From contig OX377203.1 of NCBI GenBank assembly GCA_947396885.1, positions 29,515,253 through 29,579,252 on the forward strand: 64,000 nucleotides of DNA, given 5' to 3'. Both the position numbers and the translations under genes were made by a program. The stretch comes from Heligmosomoides polygyrus polygyrus (Eukaryota > Nematoda > Chromadorea > Rhabditida > Heligmosomidae). Numbering within the stretch: position 1 is the first letter of the stretch; the number at the start of each line of letters is the position of its first letter. Positions 1 through 11,570 of this stretch are shown in pieces. The notes under the pieces were generated by a model, which worked only from the letters and a program-made list of their open reading frames with translations, did not search any database and was not told the DNA's origin.

Positions 1-1619
1 GTTTAACAGTTGGGGTAACGTTCTATAAAACACGCGAAGCAAAGCAGCTTCTGACACCAGCAACAGCGGATAAATGCCAAGGAGAGCAGCCGTAAGCTTC
101 CTGCCAGGACGTGTCGACAGGCACTTCATCGAAGGCGTAGTCTGTCGGTGTATAGAAGTGCCTCGGATGCGTGTCCACATATCCAGCTGCCACCCACGCG
201 TACGCAAAGCACCTTCGAAAACCGGAGCGCAGAATTACCTATACGTCTGACTGACCAGGACGGGTGCCTTGAAAATTGCATTAAAAATTTAAGCAACAAG
301 TGAGCTGGTCCGAAGCGATTCATGATTAACTTCAAAATATTGTCTCTTGAGAAGCAGTTGAAATCCGGACGGAAGTGGAGCACATGTTCATGAATTCGCC
401 GGATGAACCGTTTGAAAAGCCAGAAGGAGTATACATCGAGAGGCTGGTAAAGGCTCGTCGCTCCTGGCGGTATTGTCATCAGCTTGAGATCTTTTCCAGC
501 AGGCACCTCGGAAACGAGGTTCTCGTGATCCCTGAACCCATGCTAGCTGTCATGGAGGACAATGGTTAGGGGTGCTGCCGAAGAGCCAACCGCGCATTCT
601 CGAAAGAAACGCGGGACTTGTTGCTTCGTCATGATGTGGCTCGTTCCCGCCACTATAAGAAGGTTTGGTGCCGACCAGTGCATTGAGGAAACGATCCACT
701 AGCCTCCTGCAATGTCAAAAAGAGCTTGTCTCCAAGTCCGCCGTCGGCGTATAGCATTGGAACAGCAGTGTACGAATGGGTCAGTGACGACAGGGATTGC
801 ACAACACGAGACACTTGCTTCATTCCAATAGGTGCCAGCTTGAGTAGGCGAGCAGCGTATACTTACATGTAGCGCGCGTGGGTGGCAGCTGGATATGTGG
901 ACACGCATCCGGGGCATTTCTCAACACCGGCGGACTACGCCTTCGATGAAGTGTCTGTCGACACGTCCTGCCAGGAAGCTTCCGGCTGCTCTTCCTTGGC
1001 ATTTATCCGCTGCTGCTGGTGTCAGAAGCTGCTTTGCTTCGCGTGTTTTATAGAACGTTACCAGAACTGTTAAACAGTTTATTGCATATTCATTAGCGTG
1101 ACTTGTGTTTTGAAGTCAAATCGTATCACAGAAGGTTGAAATCAGGGTTGGAAATCGAATATGACACCTAGTGGTGACAGAAAAGCACTTTACGGTGGCA
1201 AAAACGCAAGATGTGCGCCCAGCAATGCAGGAACCACACAGCCGGAATCGAACCGTCGACTTCCCTCCCGGAAGTCCCCCACGCTAACCACTCCGCCTTC
1301 CAGTCGTTGGGACCCTAGCGGCGCGCGCCTCCCGTGAATGCGCCGTCTCGCTTCAATTAGGAATTAATCAATTCCTAGGTTCTAGCAATGATTGAAGCTC
1401 TAAACCTTTTGCAGGACTATTTGTGGGCACGACAAGGGTATTCCAGTCGTCAGTTTTGCGTTATCGGCCCGCACTGAAGCGATAGTTTTTTGCCATTTTT
1501 GACCTACCCGGAGGTCCGCAGGAAATTTAGAAACCACTATGGTGCTTCCCGGACAACGCCCTACAACCCAATATAGGTCGCTTTGAGAAACTCCACGGTG
1601 ACCTCTTTGACCTTCCTTG
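1..1619. mobile_element. Foldback transposon, copy 1 (left end outside window)
   Basis: The first ~195 bases and bases ~860-1075 are inverted copies of each other. The right arm continues to about 1619, where it ends in the same terminal sequence (CTTTGACCTTCCTTG) as the complete copy at 35928-37861. The centre encodes, on the minus strand (126-506), a DDE-transposase fragment with the motif IPPGATSLYQPLD, the 'P-x-T-S-x-x-QPLD' signature of DDE-superfamily endonucleases. Compared with the copy at 36 kb, the centre is in the opposite orientation relative to the window. About 545 bp of the left arm lie outside the window. The element lies directly downstream of the last polh-1 exon I can read. 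Confidence 0.8.
1238..1312 (-). repeat. tRNA-derived sequence in transposon arm
   Basis: Read on the minus strand, this has a degenerate RNA polymerase III A box (GGCGGAGTGGTTAGCG-like) followed about 45 nt later by a B box (GGTTCGATTCC-like). The spacing is that of a serine-type tRNA. No full cloverleaf can be folded, so it is a tRNA relic rather than a tRNA gene. The same sequence occurs in both arms of the related element at 35928-37861. Confidence 0.6.
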
Positions 1620-1730
1620 TAAGGATCATATAAAAACCCGACTGCCTTTAATTGTCTAAATCAAGTTCATGAACATTTCATAAATCCATCTACAGCGACT
1701 AGAACGACTCCAGACGAATGTTCTACTCAC

Positions 1731-4700
1731 TGGCAGTTGACAGTGCTCTACCGATTCACTTGAAATTTGCGTCTTCTCAAAAAAATCACCATTGATCGCT
1801 TCCCAGCGGAGCTCGATTGAAAGCCTTTGCGGTCGACCACAGCACATCCGCTATGAGCTGAGGACTGTAGGAGGCGATTTTGACCGTCTTCGAAGTATGT
1901 GTGTCCGCCAATATACCGAACACCACGTTCTCAGCCGTGCGCTTATTCTGTGAAAGGGACAGTTTGGCAGGAAAGCACCATTGGAGATGAACTTAAGGAG
2001 TCTCACCTTCACTTGGTCTGCAACGAGACGTTTCGAAAGTTCTTTCGACAGCCCATCAATCCACCTAAAGTAATGTGAATAAGGTATTTAGAATCAGAAG
2101 AATCTTGCCGTTTCAGACGTCATGTGGAACCAATTCCAGGTGCAACTCCTGTGTACTGATAGGACCCCACCTAAGACTATTCTATTTCACATGAGGTTCT
2201 TGAGAGAAAAAGGTGTGGAGACGGCAATCAAACTCCTATGAACACGCATCACATTCGGCCTTGCAAATCGAGTTTTGAGGAACACCTTAAAGGCCAATGA
2301 ATGTATACTTGCCCAACAAAAAGATTTCCTTCGACCATCACTTCACTCCCTAGACATCACTTCAAATGTTCCTTTAGCGTAACAGCCTCGACTGTTGCCT
2401 TGAATGTGAATCAAACATCAAAAATGATCCCAGCTGAGCTGTCTGGACCACAACCGTCATGAAAGAATGTAAAACATAACGGAACAGGATAATGGACACT
2501 GGGGTCCATGGAAGGCGCCGACTCTCGTGTGCGCTTCGAAAGTAAAAGTATAACAAAAAACGCTTCTGAAGAAATCGCAAAATTTATTGGGAAACAGTTT
2601 ACCTTCGAACTTCAGAGACGGTGATCAGAGCATTCTTTCCGGGAAAATTTTTGCTGACAGCAATGGACTGCTGAGAATTGCGCGCTTTCACCTAAACACT
2701 GAGAGATAGCTAGAGAAGTGCCCCAGACATTGTTTGAAGCAACTGCGTAGCTCTAAAAAGCGGGAGAGGTACACGGGCAACCTACCGGCTCATCATCGAA
2801 CCCTCGCGCCATCTGATGAATCCACTGTGCTTGGCCTTCAAAGTATCGCTCAAGCATCTCCAGCGGTACCATCGCCAGATCACCCATCGTCTTAAAAATT
2901 CAACAATTTTACGTTTACTAAGAAATTGAGTTCACAGCTTCTCACACCGATGGCGAATCGATCCTGTAGTGCGTATCCCAGTTTACCTCCCAGCATCCGC
3001 ACGTCTCCTATGGGGGTCTCCTCGAATACAACGGGGACATATTCAAAAGGCAGAACCGTCTGCTGACGAGGCTTGTGACGAGCGCAGACCAGCTTCGCCA
3101 ACATCTTAATGCTGTTACTTATTTTAGAATAAAATAAGGTAAAAAACAAAACACAAAATCGTACGAAGAAGATTAAAACAAAACAAAATGTATCTGTTAG
3201 ACCACAAAGACGTCACATTAACGCCCAACAAACCTTGTTGTTAGCGATACCCCCGGAACAGAAGAACTGTGTGCATTCGCCAATTCTCGCCCGCATTTGC
3301 TCAATAATCTGAGCAGCGATCGCCAAGCGGAGCTGAAACCATAGCACTGCCAACGTAGCCGTTCATTAGCCGACCAGGAGGACACCCAACGTACATGGCT
3401 GATCTGCTGTGCGCACTGCATACCAAGCCAGTTTCTAAGGCTTTTCTCGCGATCGTACTCCTCTGAACCCCCCTTATCATTGCCGTCTGCAAGGTGTGTA
3501 GTGGGGAGAACGGTCGAGATATCACAGGTGAGCTGAAATCAAAAGCGGTCTGAGAAATCCCTATTGAGGATAGTAAAACCCTGCCTATGTGAATGAACCT
3601 ACACTCTGAAGCAGCTCCGCAGCTCCAATCTCGAGCACTTTTTGATCCACCAGTGCAGTCAGATCCAAGAATGCTTCGTCGACTGAAGCTCGCTCCACCA
3701 CAATTCGCTCGTCAAATGCATTGAGAACATCGAACACTTCTGCACTGGCATCGCTAAACGATCACTTTTCTGCACCTGGCCAGCTGCACCGCTTGCAATG
3801 AGTACTCTACCTGTTTGCAAATGTAATTCTGGCGCTACGCAGTAAATTATAGCAAGCAAAGTAAACAATCAACCCTAAAGGAATCTAGTAAGGTTGAAAA
3901 TTGAGAAATTTTTTAAATAAAAAACTTTGTAAGACGTGATATACCAGTGTATGTAACTCGCGATGGCTACCTGACTCTCACGGATGAACGATGCCTACGG
4001 TTGATCCTTCTCTACCGTCAGCTCCGAGCTCCGCTTGAACACCTAACGTTCTTTGTTTTTTTACAGTATATTTGCCGATAATTCTAAAGAGATCCTCTTT
4101 GTGTTGAATGAAAAAATATCTTTAACAAAATTCGCCCTTCACCCTTTACTTCGTAAATGCTGCAGACACTGAAGACTTCTCTTCAAGAGGAAATCGTTGC
4201 TGAGATATGCATACAACTGCTCACCCCAGATACAGGACGATGGACCAGAAAAAAAGGCTGCATTAGTATATACCAGCCTGCAGATTTTCACCATTCTGCA
4301 CCCAAGATTTTCATCATTCTGAGCTCAGGGGATTGATATAAGGTCTGAATGAGAAATATAAAATACTACCTTATTTAGCGGATGGCCGCCACTAAAGGAC
4401 ACGTAGGATTTGAACTGCCTAAATGAAGAGAGTAGAGGTTAAAGGACCATCAGGTCAAGTCAACCAGTCTTAACCCATTGTTGGATACGCCATGCATTTT
4501 ACTTTTATGTAGTAACGTGGGAGCGATCTGAACGCATTTTCGGCCCATACAATGATCTAGAGCAGTCATCCGATCGGCAAGCTGCTGTTTCATCCTCTCC
4601 TTACAAGTGTGGTGCTAGTGAATATACAACTCGAACCTACGGTAGGCTTGACTGGCCTAGGTGGGAGCTGATGCTCTCATGGTCAAGCGGTCGTCTTTCC

Positions 4701-5625
4701 GGTTCTACTACTCGCGTATCGCGACTACACATCACAAGGAAAGTGGAAATCTGACTCACGCTAACGGAAACGGTGAGCGTCAATTTCTAGCTTTCATAAT
4801 CAGCGCTAGCGGTTTAGGGGAATACAGGCCCACTGAGCAATCGTCATAAACAATAAGCAAATCCTCCACCTCTTCCAGTTGGCTACTAACAAACTGCTTC
4901 GTGCCCATCGATATTGTAACCACCTCTAATCCTAAGAAGTGCACATCTCGCCTTACAAATGGGAATAGATAACGGAAGGTTAGCACTCAGAACGAGGTAC
5001 ATAAGTATGCGAAACTCAGAATAAATGGGAAAAGCCGAAGTTGATGAATTCTTCGATGGGACGCGCCATGGACACTACCTCTACACGATCCCGTGTGGAG
5101 GCAATCTGAGTGTGCTATGCAATGTCTTTCAGAGTTATTATAGAACTCCCTTAAACTCGGAGAGAACTAGCTCCACGTTCTTTAGAAAACTTAAAAGCCG
5201 CGAATCTCATTCCCTCAAGAGCTGAATTCTTCGCCAAGAGTGAGTAAGACGAACCGATACTTCTGGATGTCCGCCTTGTCGATGTGCTCTCCCTGTGGCA
5301 CGAAGCATATGTTCAGTTCCGGACATTTCAATTTCGCCTCAGGAATCATCATACCCCGCCGCACACCGAATTTGCGCGCCTCGTAACTGACTGCGAGAAT
5401 CCTAAACGGTCTACGACGCTGACTGACCTCCTCCAACAGTTGTTTAGCTCACGCTCACAATGGGCTACATCTCAGTACTTGGTGGAGATGCACTCACCCT
5501 CCAGGAGCTCCTTCTCGTGCATGCTGCACCACAACAACAGGTTTATTCCACAGTTCTGGGCGTTCTCGCTGCTCAACTTGCGCATAGAAACAGTCCATGT
5601 CAATGAGGCCGATCACACGATCCAT
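1731..5625 (-). CDS. polh-1: DNA polymerase eta (translesion polymerase), 3' end missing
   Basis: Y-family DNA polymerase that bypasses UV lesions in the nucleus. The exons, in coding order, are 5625-5498, 5401-5255, 3753-3603, 3532-3395, 3332-3234, 3104-2946, 2890-2786, 2691-2603, 2064-2007, 1947-1790 and probably 1758-1731. All junctions are GT..AG and the phases agree throughout, giving about 420 codons. The start is MDRVIGLIDMDCFYAQVEQR, containing the first metal-binding aspartates. Exon 3 has the palm motif ERASVDEAFLDL with the catalytic Asp-Glu pair. Exon 6 has KMLAKLVCARHKPRQQ and RMLGGKLG. Exon 8 has SKNFPGK, which opens the little-finger domain. The remaining C-terminus (zinc finger and PCNA motif in relatives) is not in the window; a foldback transposon starts about 110 bp beyond the last exon. 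The gene lies just downstream of rps-22 on the same strand. Confidence 0.93.
4470..4560 (-). repeat. SINE fragment in polh-1 intron 2
   Basis: The sequence around 4478 (GATACGCCATGCATTTTACTT) and the following bases, up to the GGCCCATACAATGA segment, match the 3' part of the SINE family seen at 47128 and elsewhere. The rest of this 1.5-kb intron (3754-5254) shows no other gene or repeat that I can name. Confidence 0.45.
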
Positions 5626-5657
5626 CGTTCACGGCATCCAACGCTCTTCAAGTCAAC

Positions 5658-5660
5658 ACT
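5658..5660 (-). promoter_or_regulatory. Candidate trans-splice acceptor of polh-1
   Basis: On the minus strand a pyrimidine-containing CTGTTCTAG acceptor lies 33 nt before the polh-1 ATG, with no donor visible close upstream. With the rps-22 poly(A) signal only about 0.2 kb away, this fits spliced-leader processing of the downstream gene of an operon. It is inferred from sequence only. Confidence 0.4.
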
Positions 5661-5887
5661 AGAACAGCTGCGGCCCTCCAGCTACACCGACAAAGACTGC
5701 CTACGCCACCAAAAACCGAACTATTTGGACACTGAAACTTCCCCGAAGCAGCGGTAATCCCATCTCAAAATACCTCTCCCCATACTATTCCTAAGCATAG
5801 CAAGCAAGCCGGACTTCCCATAGTGATCTAGGACCAGTAATTATTAGATCAACTGTGCACGGACAACAAGAACTAACAAAACAACAA

Positions 5888-5893
5888 TTTATT
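5888..5893 (-). terminator. Poly(A) signal of rps-22
   Basis: AATAAA on the minus strand, 16 nt after the rps-22 stop codon. Confidence 0.6.
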
Positions 5894-5908
5894 TATAACA
5901 ATTAACAT

Positions 5909-8900
5909 CTAGAAGAAAAATCCAAGAATTTTTCCTCCGAGATGCTTCTTCCTGGCTTCCTCGTGATCCATAATACCGCCGGAGGTGGTCAGGATGAGGT
6001 ACCCGAATTGACGTGACGGCAGAAGGTTGGTGGTGTACTGCTCGATATCCTTAACGCCACAAAATAGAAATCAATTTGAGAAGACCAATAAGGGTGAAAA
6101 ACATCACAGACCTTGAGCTTGATATCAAATCGTGGGGAGATGACGGAGCACTTGTTAAGCCGACCATTTAGGTTGACAACAATCTTTCCTGCTCGATGAT
6201 CATCAACAATCTCGAACTCTCCGATGTAACCGTGCTTCATCATCACAGTCAGGAACCGTACAATGACCTGCAAACAATACCATCGTTGAGATGAAACCAT
6301 AATTCCCACAAATTCTCAGAAACACCAAAAAAGATGTTGGAGTGGAAGGCATCGGGCACTATCTGAGATGTTTAGGCCTACACAAAATCCAACACCTTCC
6401 TTGGCGCTATGTGACAACGGAGGGGTTAGCAAAATTCAACAAAATATATATGCCTAGGTAGACATTTATGTAAGCAATACAAAACCACTTACCATTTAAC
6501 CGGTATGGTCCTCTATGTTGCTTGGGGGGGGGGTCCTCCGAGTGACCTAAGTAACCTAAGCCTGAGGGTTAGAAATTACCTTAAAAATCATGCCCAAATC
6601 TGTGATTTCGTTGATGCGGAGGAGAGCACAGAACAGATATTCCTCTCCTTAAATTTGCTTCAAGATTTTAGGCAAGGGAAGGGACTCCGGGGTGTAGGCA
6701 ATTTAAACACGGGCGCGTAACTCGGCCACACCCCGGAGTCCCTTCCCTTGCCGAAATCTGGATCCCCCCTCACTCCCATCCCTCTCGGCGCGCCTCCCCC
6801 TCCTCCCTCCCTCCCACATCATACACAAGTAAAAAAAAGCGCTATGGTAGTTGGGGGGGTCACCTTGCAAAAATGGTCACAGACAAAAAAAAAGAAACGG
6901 TAACACACTGATAGTAAAGGAAACAACCAAACAATGCTATAGCTCTGTTCTGTGCTCTCCTCCGCTGACGCGGAGGAGAGCACAGATTTAGGCAGGGGAA
7001 GGGACTCCAGGGTGTGGCCCGAGTGGCGCACCCGTGCTAGAATTGCCTACATCCTGGAGTTCCCTCCCTTGCCAAATTCGGAACCACGTAAAACACGGAT
7101 CTGTAATCGAAAAGCGGAGATAAGACTGCATTCACATTCGCTATATGCAGCTGCCCGCCGCGGCAGGCCATGGTGACCCCCCCCCCCCCAACCACCATAG
7201 CGCCAAAAAAAGCTCTAAAAGAACTCTAAACAATAAAACCGCTTGGGATGGTTTTTCGTCGCGCCGTCTCGCGCACTCCACGCCTCCGTTCTCTCTCCTC
7301 GTGCAATATCATCCTCGCTCCAGGGCCCACGTCCGATAGTAGGAGCACGCCCTTTAAATTGCCCGCCGAAGTTCACGGCCGCGGTGTTTTTATGGTTTTT
7401 TTGTTAAGAGTTTTTTTTCTTGTGTATGGTGTGGGAACGAGGGAGGAGGGGTAGGCGTGCCGAGGGAGGTTGGAGCGAGGGGGGGGGTGGATTCGGGAGG
7501 AAGGGGAGGCGCGCCGAGGGGGATTCAGATTTGGGCAAGGGAAGGGACTCCGGGGTGTAGGCTATGTAAACACGGGTGCGTAACTCGGCCACACCCCGGA
7601 GTCCCTTCCCTTGCCCAAATCTGTGCTCTCCTCCGCGTCAGCGGAGGAGAGCGCAGAACAGATACTCGGACGACCCCCCCCCCCCAAGCAACATGGAGGA
7701 CCATTCCGGTTAAATGGTAAGTGGTTTTGTATTGCTTACATAAATGTCTACCTAGGCATATATATTTTGTTGAATTTTGCTAACCCCTCCGTTGTCACAT
7801 AGCGCCCCTTCCTTTTCTACTGCTAAATGCAGGGAGGGTTTACAGCACCAGCACAATCCTAGTTCGAGGATTGAGTTTCTATCTTATATAGCACTAGCAC
7901 TACGTTCATAATAGTCTGCTTATGTCCGCTACAGCACATTGTGAACGCAATAATAATGAACATGAGACTAAGCCAAATGTAAAAACCTCGATAATTTTCA
8001 ACGTCGTGCGTTTTCCAGATACGACTATTCAGTTCACCTCGACGGCGGACATCACATGAACACAAGGAAGCAACGCTGACTAGGTTAGGAGAAGAGGCTC
8101 TCTCTTCTAGACGGGTGTAATGCGAGCTTAGTAATAGTTTAAAAAAAAACTCATCGTCGTACGCTTGCGTCCTAATTCGTATTGATCCCATACTAGTTTT
8201 CGCGTTAGCGTTGGTTTTAGTGTCAGTGTAGTGTTTTTTGTTTTTGTTTTGGTAAAGCCTTCCAGTGGATCACTTCTATTTGCATCTCTTGTTCGGCATC
8301 ATGTTAAGTTCTATGTTGATAGATGTGTAGGTCACTTCTACACGTATCCCGTATTTGGCATCATTTTGAAGTCGGAGGGGTGGTTGAGGGTCACCCCTAG
8401 TCCAGTTACATCAGAAATAGCCTATCTTAGTTCACTGTAGGGGTAAAACACACCACTGCTGTAAAAAAGCACAAACCGTGGCGCAAATAGGGTCCGGGGG
8501 TCACCACAGCATGGCGCGGTGGGCCGGCGTGGCGAGTAGCTACATACAGTGAGTGTAAATGCAGTCTTATCTTTTCGTTCCGATTATAGATCCGCGACTT
8601 ATGCGCTTCCTAATTGGAGAAGGGAGGGAACTCCAGGAGTTAGGCGATTCTAAGACTCTAACACAGATGCGTCACTTGGGCCACACCCTGGAGTCCCTTC
8701 TCTGCCTAAATGTGATCTCCTCCGCTGACGCGGAGGAGGTGACAGAATAGGGCTACAGCATTATTTGTTTGTTTTCTTTACTATCAGTGTGCCTTGTCTC
8801 GTTTTTTTTTTGTGTTGGTGACCCTTTTTATACGGTGACCCCCGGGCCCTATTTGCGCCCAAACCGTTTTGTAGAGCCGTCGTACATGGTGACCTCCCGC

Positions 8901-9502
8901 CCCTATTACTGGACACGAGGTGGTATCCCTCAGCTTGCTTTCGTTCAAGGCTCTCCGTCACCCGAGCATCAACTGCTAACCGTTTTTACATGCATCGCCT
9001 TAGTACCGTCGAGATGAAGTAGTCTTCAACGGTCAATGGCACAGCCTTCACTTCACTGAAAAGGCTTAGGCCCATCAGACGCGCTCTTTCTTGGCACATT
9101 CTCGATGTTATCACAAAGTGAACACGTACCAAGAGAAACGTCGCGTTCACCAATCCCAATCGCAAATTCCGTTGGACATCAGCAATTGCGATTGCAGATG
9201 AACCAAGGGTGTCTCCAAGGACTGATATTAGTTCACTTTGCATATAAATTACTTCAAAGTATCAAGTGAACCACATATAGTCCAGGAGAGCCTTGGCCCA
9301 CGTGGACCGAGGCTCGCTCCTTTTCTAAAAGAAGCTGTCTTAGCCGTCAGTGTCGTCAGAAATGTTACATACACGACCATGTAACTGGAGTGATCAATAT
9401 TCATACCTTGGAGGCCGGTCGGATGAGTACTTGTCTCTTTCCACGCTTCTCAGCGTTGTTGATGCAGTTGAGAGCATCGGACAGGACGTTCATACGCACC
9501 AT
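5909..9502 (-). CDS. rps-22: 40S ribosomal protein S15A (uS8)
   Basis: Component of the small ribosomal subunit, cytoplasmic. Three coding exons: 9502-9407 ([20 protein letters not shown]..., 32 codons), 6267-6112 ([19 protein letters not shown]...) and 6049-5909 (...[20 protein letters not shown], stop TAG). Together they give exactly 130 aa, the universal length of S15A. Phases are all 0 and splice sites are canonical. The coding start sits 17 nt behind an acceptor (TATTTCAG, 9520-9521) that is a good spliced-leader site. Intron 1 is 3.1 kb, unusually long for a ribosomal protein gene, because of the insertions at 6403-7806 and around 8600. polh-1 follows on the same strand after about 0.2 kb. 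Confidence 0.97.
6403..7806. mobile_element. 1.4-kb non-coding inverted-repeat transposon with 8-bp target duplication
   Basis: The terminal inverted repeat starts GGCGCTATGTGACAACGGAG and runs for well over 100 bp at each end (6403-~6535 and ~7670-7806). It is flanked by the identical octamer CCTTCCTT at 6395-6402 and 7807-7814. An 8-bp duplication is typical of hAT and P superfamilies. There is no transposase. The interior contains three copies of a hairpin (arms CAAGGGAAGGGACTCCGG...; about 6670-6755, 6985-7080, 7530-7620), several short GGAGGAGAGCACAGA palindromes, and G runs near 6526 and 7481 with C runs near 7180 and 7675. It sits in intron 1 of rps-22. Confidence 0.8.
8560..8750. repeat. 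Diverged hairpin repeat related to the 6403-7806 element
   Basis: Contains the same arm sequence (GGGAGGGAACTCCAGG ... CCTGGAGTCCCTTC) and the palindrome CTCCTCCGCTGACGCGGAGGAG. This shows that the hairpin unit spreads independently of the larger element. No target duplication was identified. Confidence 0.55.
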
Positions 9503-9519
9503 CTTCCCGAAGTTTTGTG

Positions 9520-9521
9520 CT
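9520..9521 (-). promoter_or_regulatory. Candidate spliced-leader acceptor of rps-22
   Basis: ATGTATTTCAG lies immediately before the short 5' UTR of rps-22 on the minus strand. Its strong match to the nematode acceptor consensus and the absence of an upstream exon suggest trans-splicing. Confidence 0.5.
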
Positions 9522-10869
9522 GAAATACATATGATCACATTTCCGCAACTAGCACAGCATCCTCTTAATATAGAACGCCTGACAACCCAGAGAATGAGAC
9601 AAATACCACGAACAGAACGGAGACAACCAACCCAAATCAGCGACGAGTAAGAATTCAATTCACTGCGTACCACAGTGCGCGAAATAGATACTCAGTAAAC
9701 GCCGCGCGGACGAGAACATAATGGATTAGAGCGCGAAATCACCCCCATGTTTTCGTGTCGTGCGACGCACTTCGTGAGCAGTTTTCGTTTGTTATGCCGT
9801 TGTTTCGAAGATTCTTTCGGCCGACCGTTCTTGCGCTACTTTGGAGCGTCACCTTCGTGGAATGTAGGCGTGGCTTGATCGTCTAAGACGACAAGATTTA
9901 ATCTCGTCAGGGCTCCTGTGCATTTTTCATATATCTTCGCTAAATGGACGATAAGTAGCTTGTTGGAAACACCGCTGCAGGTTAGCCAAAGTCTAACTTT
10001 CTATAATACATAATATGGCGTTAAGCGGCACGAGGGGGGTCACCGTGAAGTTAAGCTCTATAATCCGTTCTGTATTGCACACAATTAGAAATTTTAAACA
10101 GCAGTGGTGTGTTCTACGCCAGCGTGAACTGAGGTAGACCATTTCTAATGTAATTCGGCATTCATGTGCGATCCTACCAAGGCGAATATCTGTTCAATAC
10201 AGGGTCACTCTTTCCGCCCTCCCCTCCCGAGCCGCTTTTGCGCCGTGTTTGATTCCAAGCGCTAGCTGGAAATTCTTGTGCCTGGCTGGCAACCCCAACA
10301 ATTGTTTTTCTTTTAGAGGTGAGAACAGGTTTTTCATTCTTTGGAAGCTTATATCGCGCCGTTTCCGTCCGTCTTTCCGACGACAATTGCTTTGACATAT
10401 TTTGGTTTCACGAATTGCGCTGACAAATATTGCTGCATTATTTCCGGTGACTTAGTAGTAGTGGGCATACAAAAGTTGGTCCACCTTATTTTCTTCCATA
10501 GTTTTCTGAGAATTTCGGTTTAAAAACTCTAAAAGGAGATAGACGGATTTTTGAAAGGTGTCCCCTGCGTCTACAATGCCTAGTCAAACTATGAGTAAAG
10601 GCGAGTTAACTAGAAAATGACAGCGAGGTTTTGTATTCATTGACTAGAGGTAATAATGATATTGTTTTGAAGATCATCAGCCCAATGCGCTGATCAGTGC
10701 GGTTTTACGGGTTAATATAATTTGTATGTGATTACGTCTTGAGCGCTCAACAACTTATAGTACCAAATTGATTGAGCGGTAGCGTAGACGGCGCAATGGC
10801 AATAACGGGTTCTTAACGTGAGGAAGATGAAAAGTGATCGGCCTTAGAATCACGGGAACATTGCTTATT

Positions 10870-11570
10870 CGGCACTGTTGCACTTTCACAACTCCAAGGG
10901 TCGAGGAGAGGTCGAAAAAAATTTTGCCCAAACTTCTTCTAGGGGGGAGGGTTATTTGTATAGTTCTGCTCCCCCAAAATTTTCGAATAACCGGATATAT
11001 TCGAATAGCGACGATTTTCAAGCATTGGAATTCGAATAACATTCGAAAATGGCAATTTTTCGGGCATTCGAATTCGAATACACTCGATAATCGCGTTTTC
11101 TCGAACGTTCGAATACGAATATTCGAATTCGAATAGAATTATTCGAAGTCGAATGCTCGAATATTCATTCGAGCTCAACTATAGTTATCTGGGGTGCTCA
11201 TTACGAATCTGGCATGCGTTTTTCGTTTTACGCTGGAGTACGGTAGGTTACGGTAGGTGCGGGTGACTAAGGCTGGCATCTTAATCACCCGTACCTACCG
11301 TAACCTATCGTACTCCAGCGTAAAACGAAAAACTCATGCCAGATTCGTGATCAGCACCCCAAATAACCCCTCTAGCCGAAGTTTGGGCGAAATCGGTGGC
11401 CATGACCTTGGCAGCCTTAGTCACCCACACCTACCGTATTCCAGCGTAAAACGAATACGGATGTCGTATTCGTGATCAGGACCCTAAATAACATTCCTAT
11501 ACGAAGTTTGTGAGAAAAATTTTCGTCGACCTCTCCTCGACCCGTGGAGTTGTGAAAGTACAATGTGCCG
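10870..11570. repeat. Composite foldback element with ATTCGAAT tract and inner palindrome
   Basis: The outer arms of about 75 bp match in inverted orientation (CGGCACTGTTGCACTTTCAC at 10870 against its complement ending 11570, including the shared GGTCGAGGAGAGGTCGA block). Between them lies a tract dense in TTCGAA/ATTCGAAT (10978-11170). It is followed by a 170-bp palindrome (11191-11360) and a third partial copy of the palindrome arm (about 11370-11490). There is no coding sequence and no convincing target duplication. Confidence 0.65.

Noticed and set aside
5215..5254. Continuation of the polh-1 exon 2 frame to a stop
   Set aside because: The donor at 5254 joins in phase to the exon at 3753 carrying the catalytic SVDEAF motif, so the read-through is intronic.
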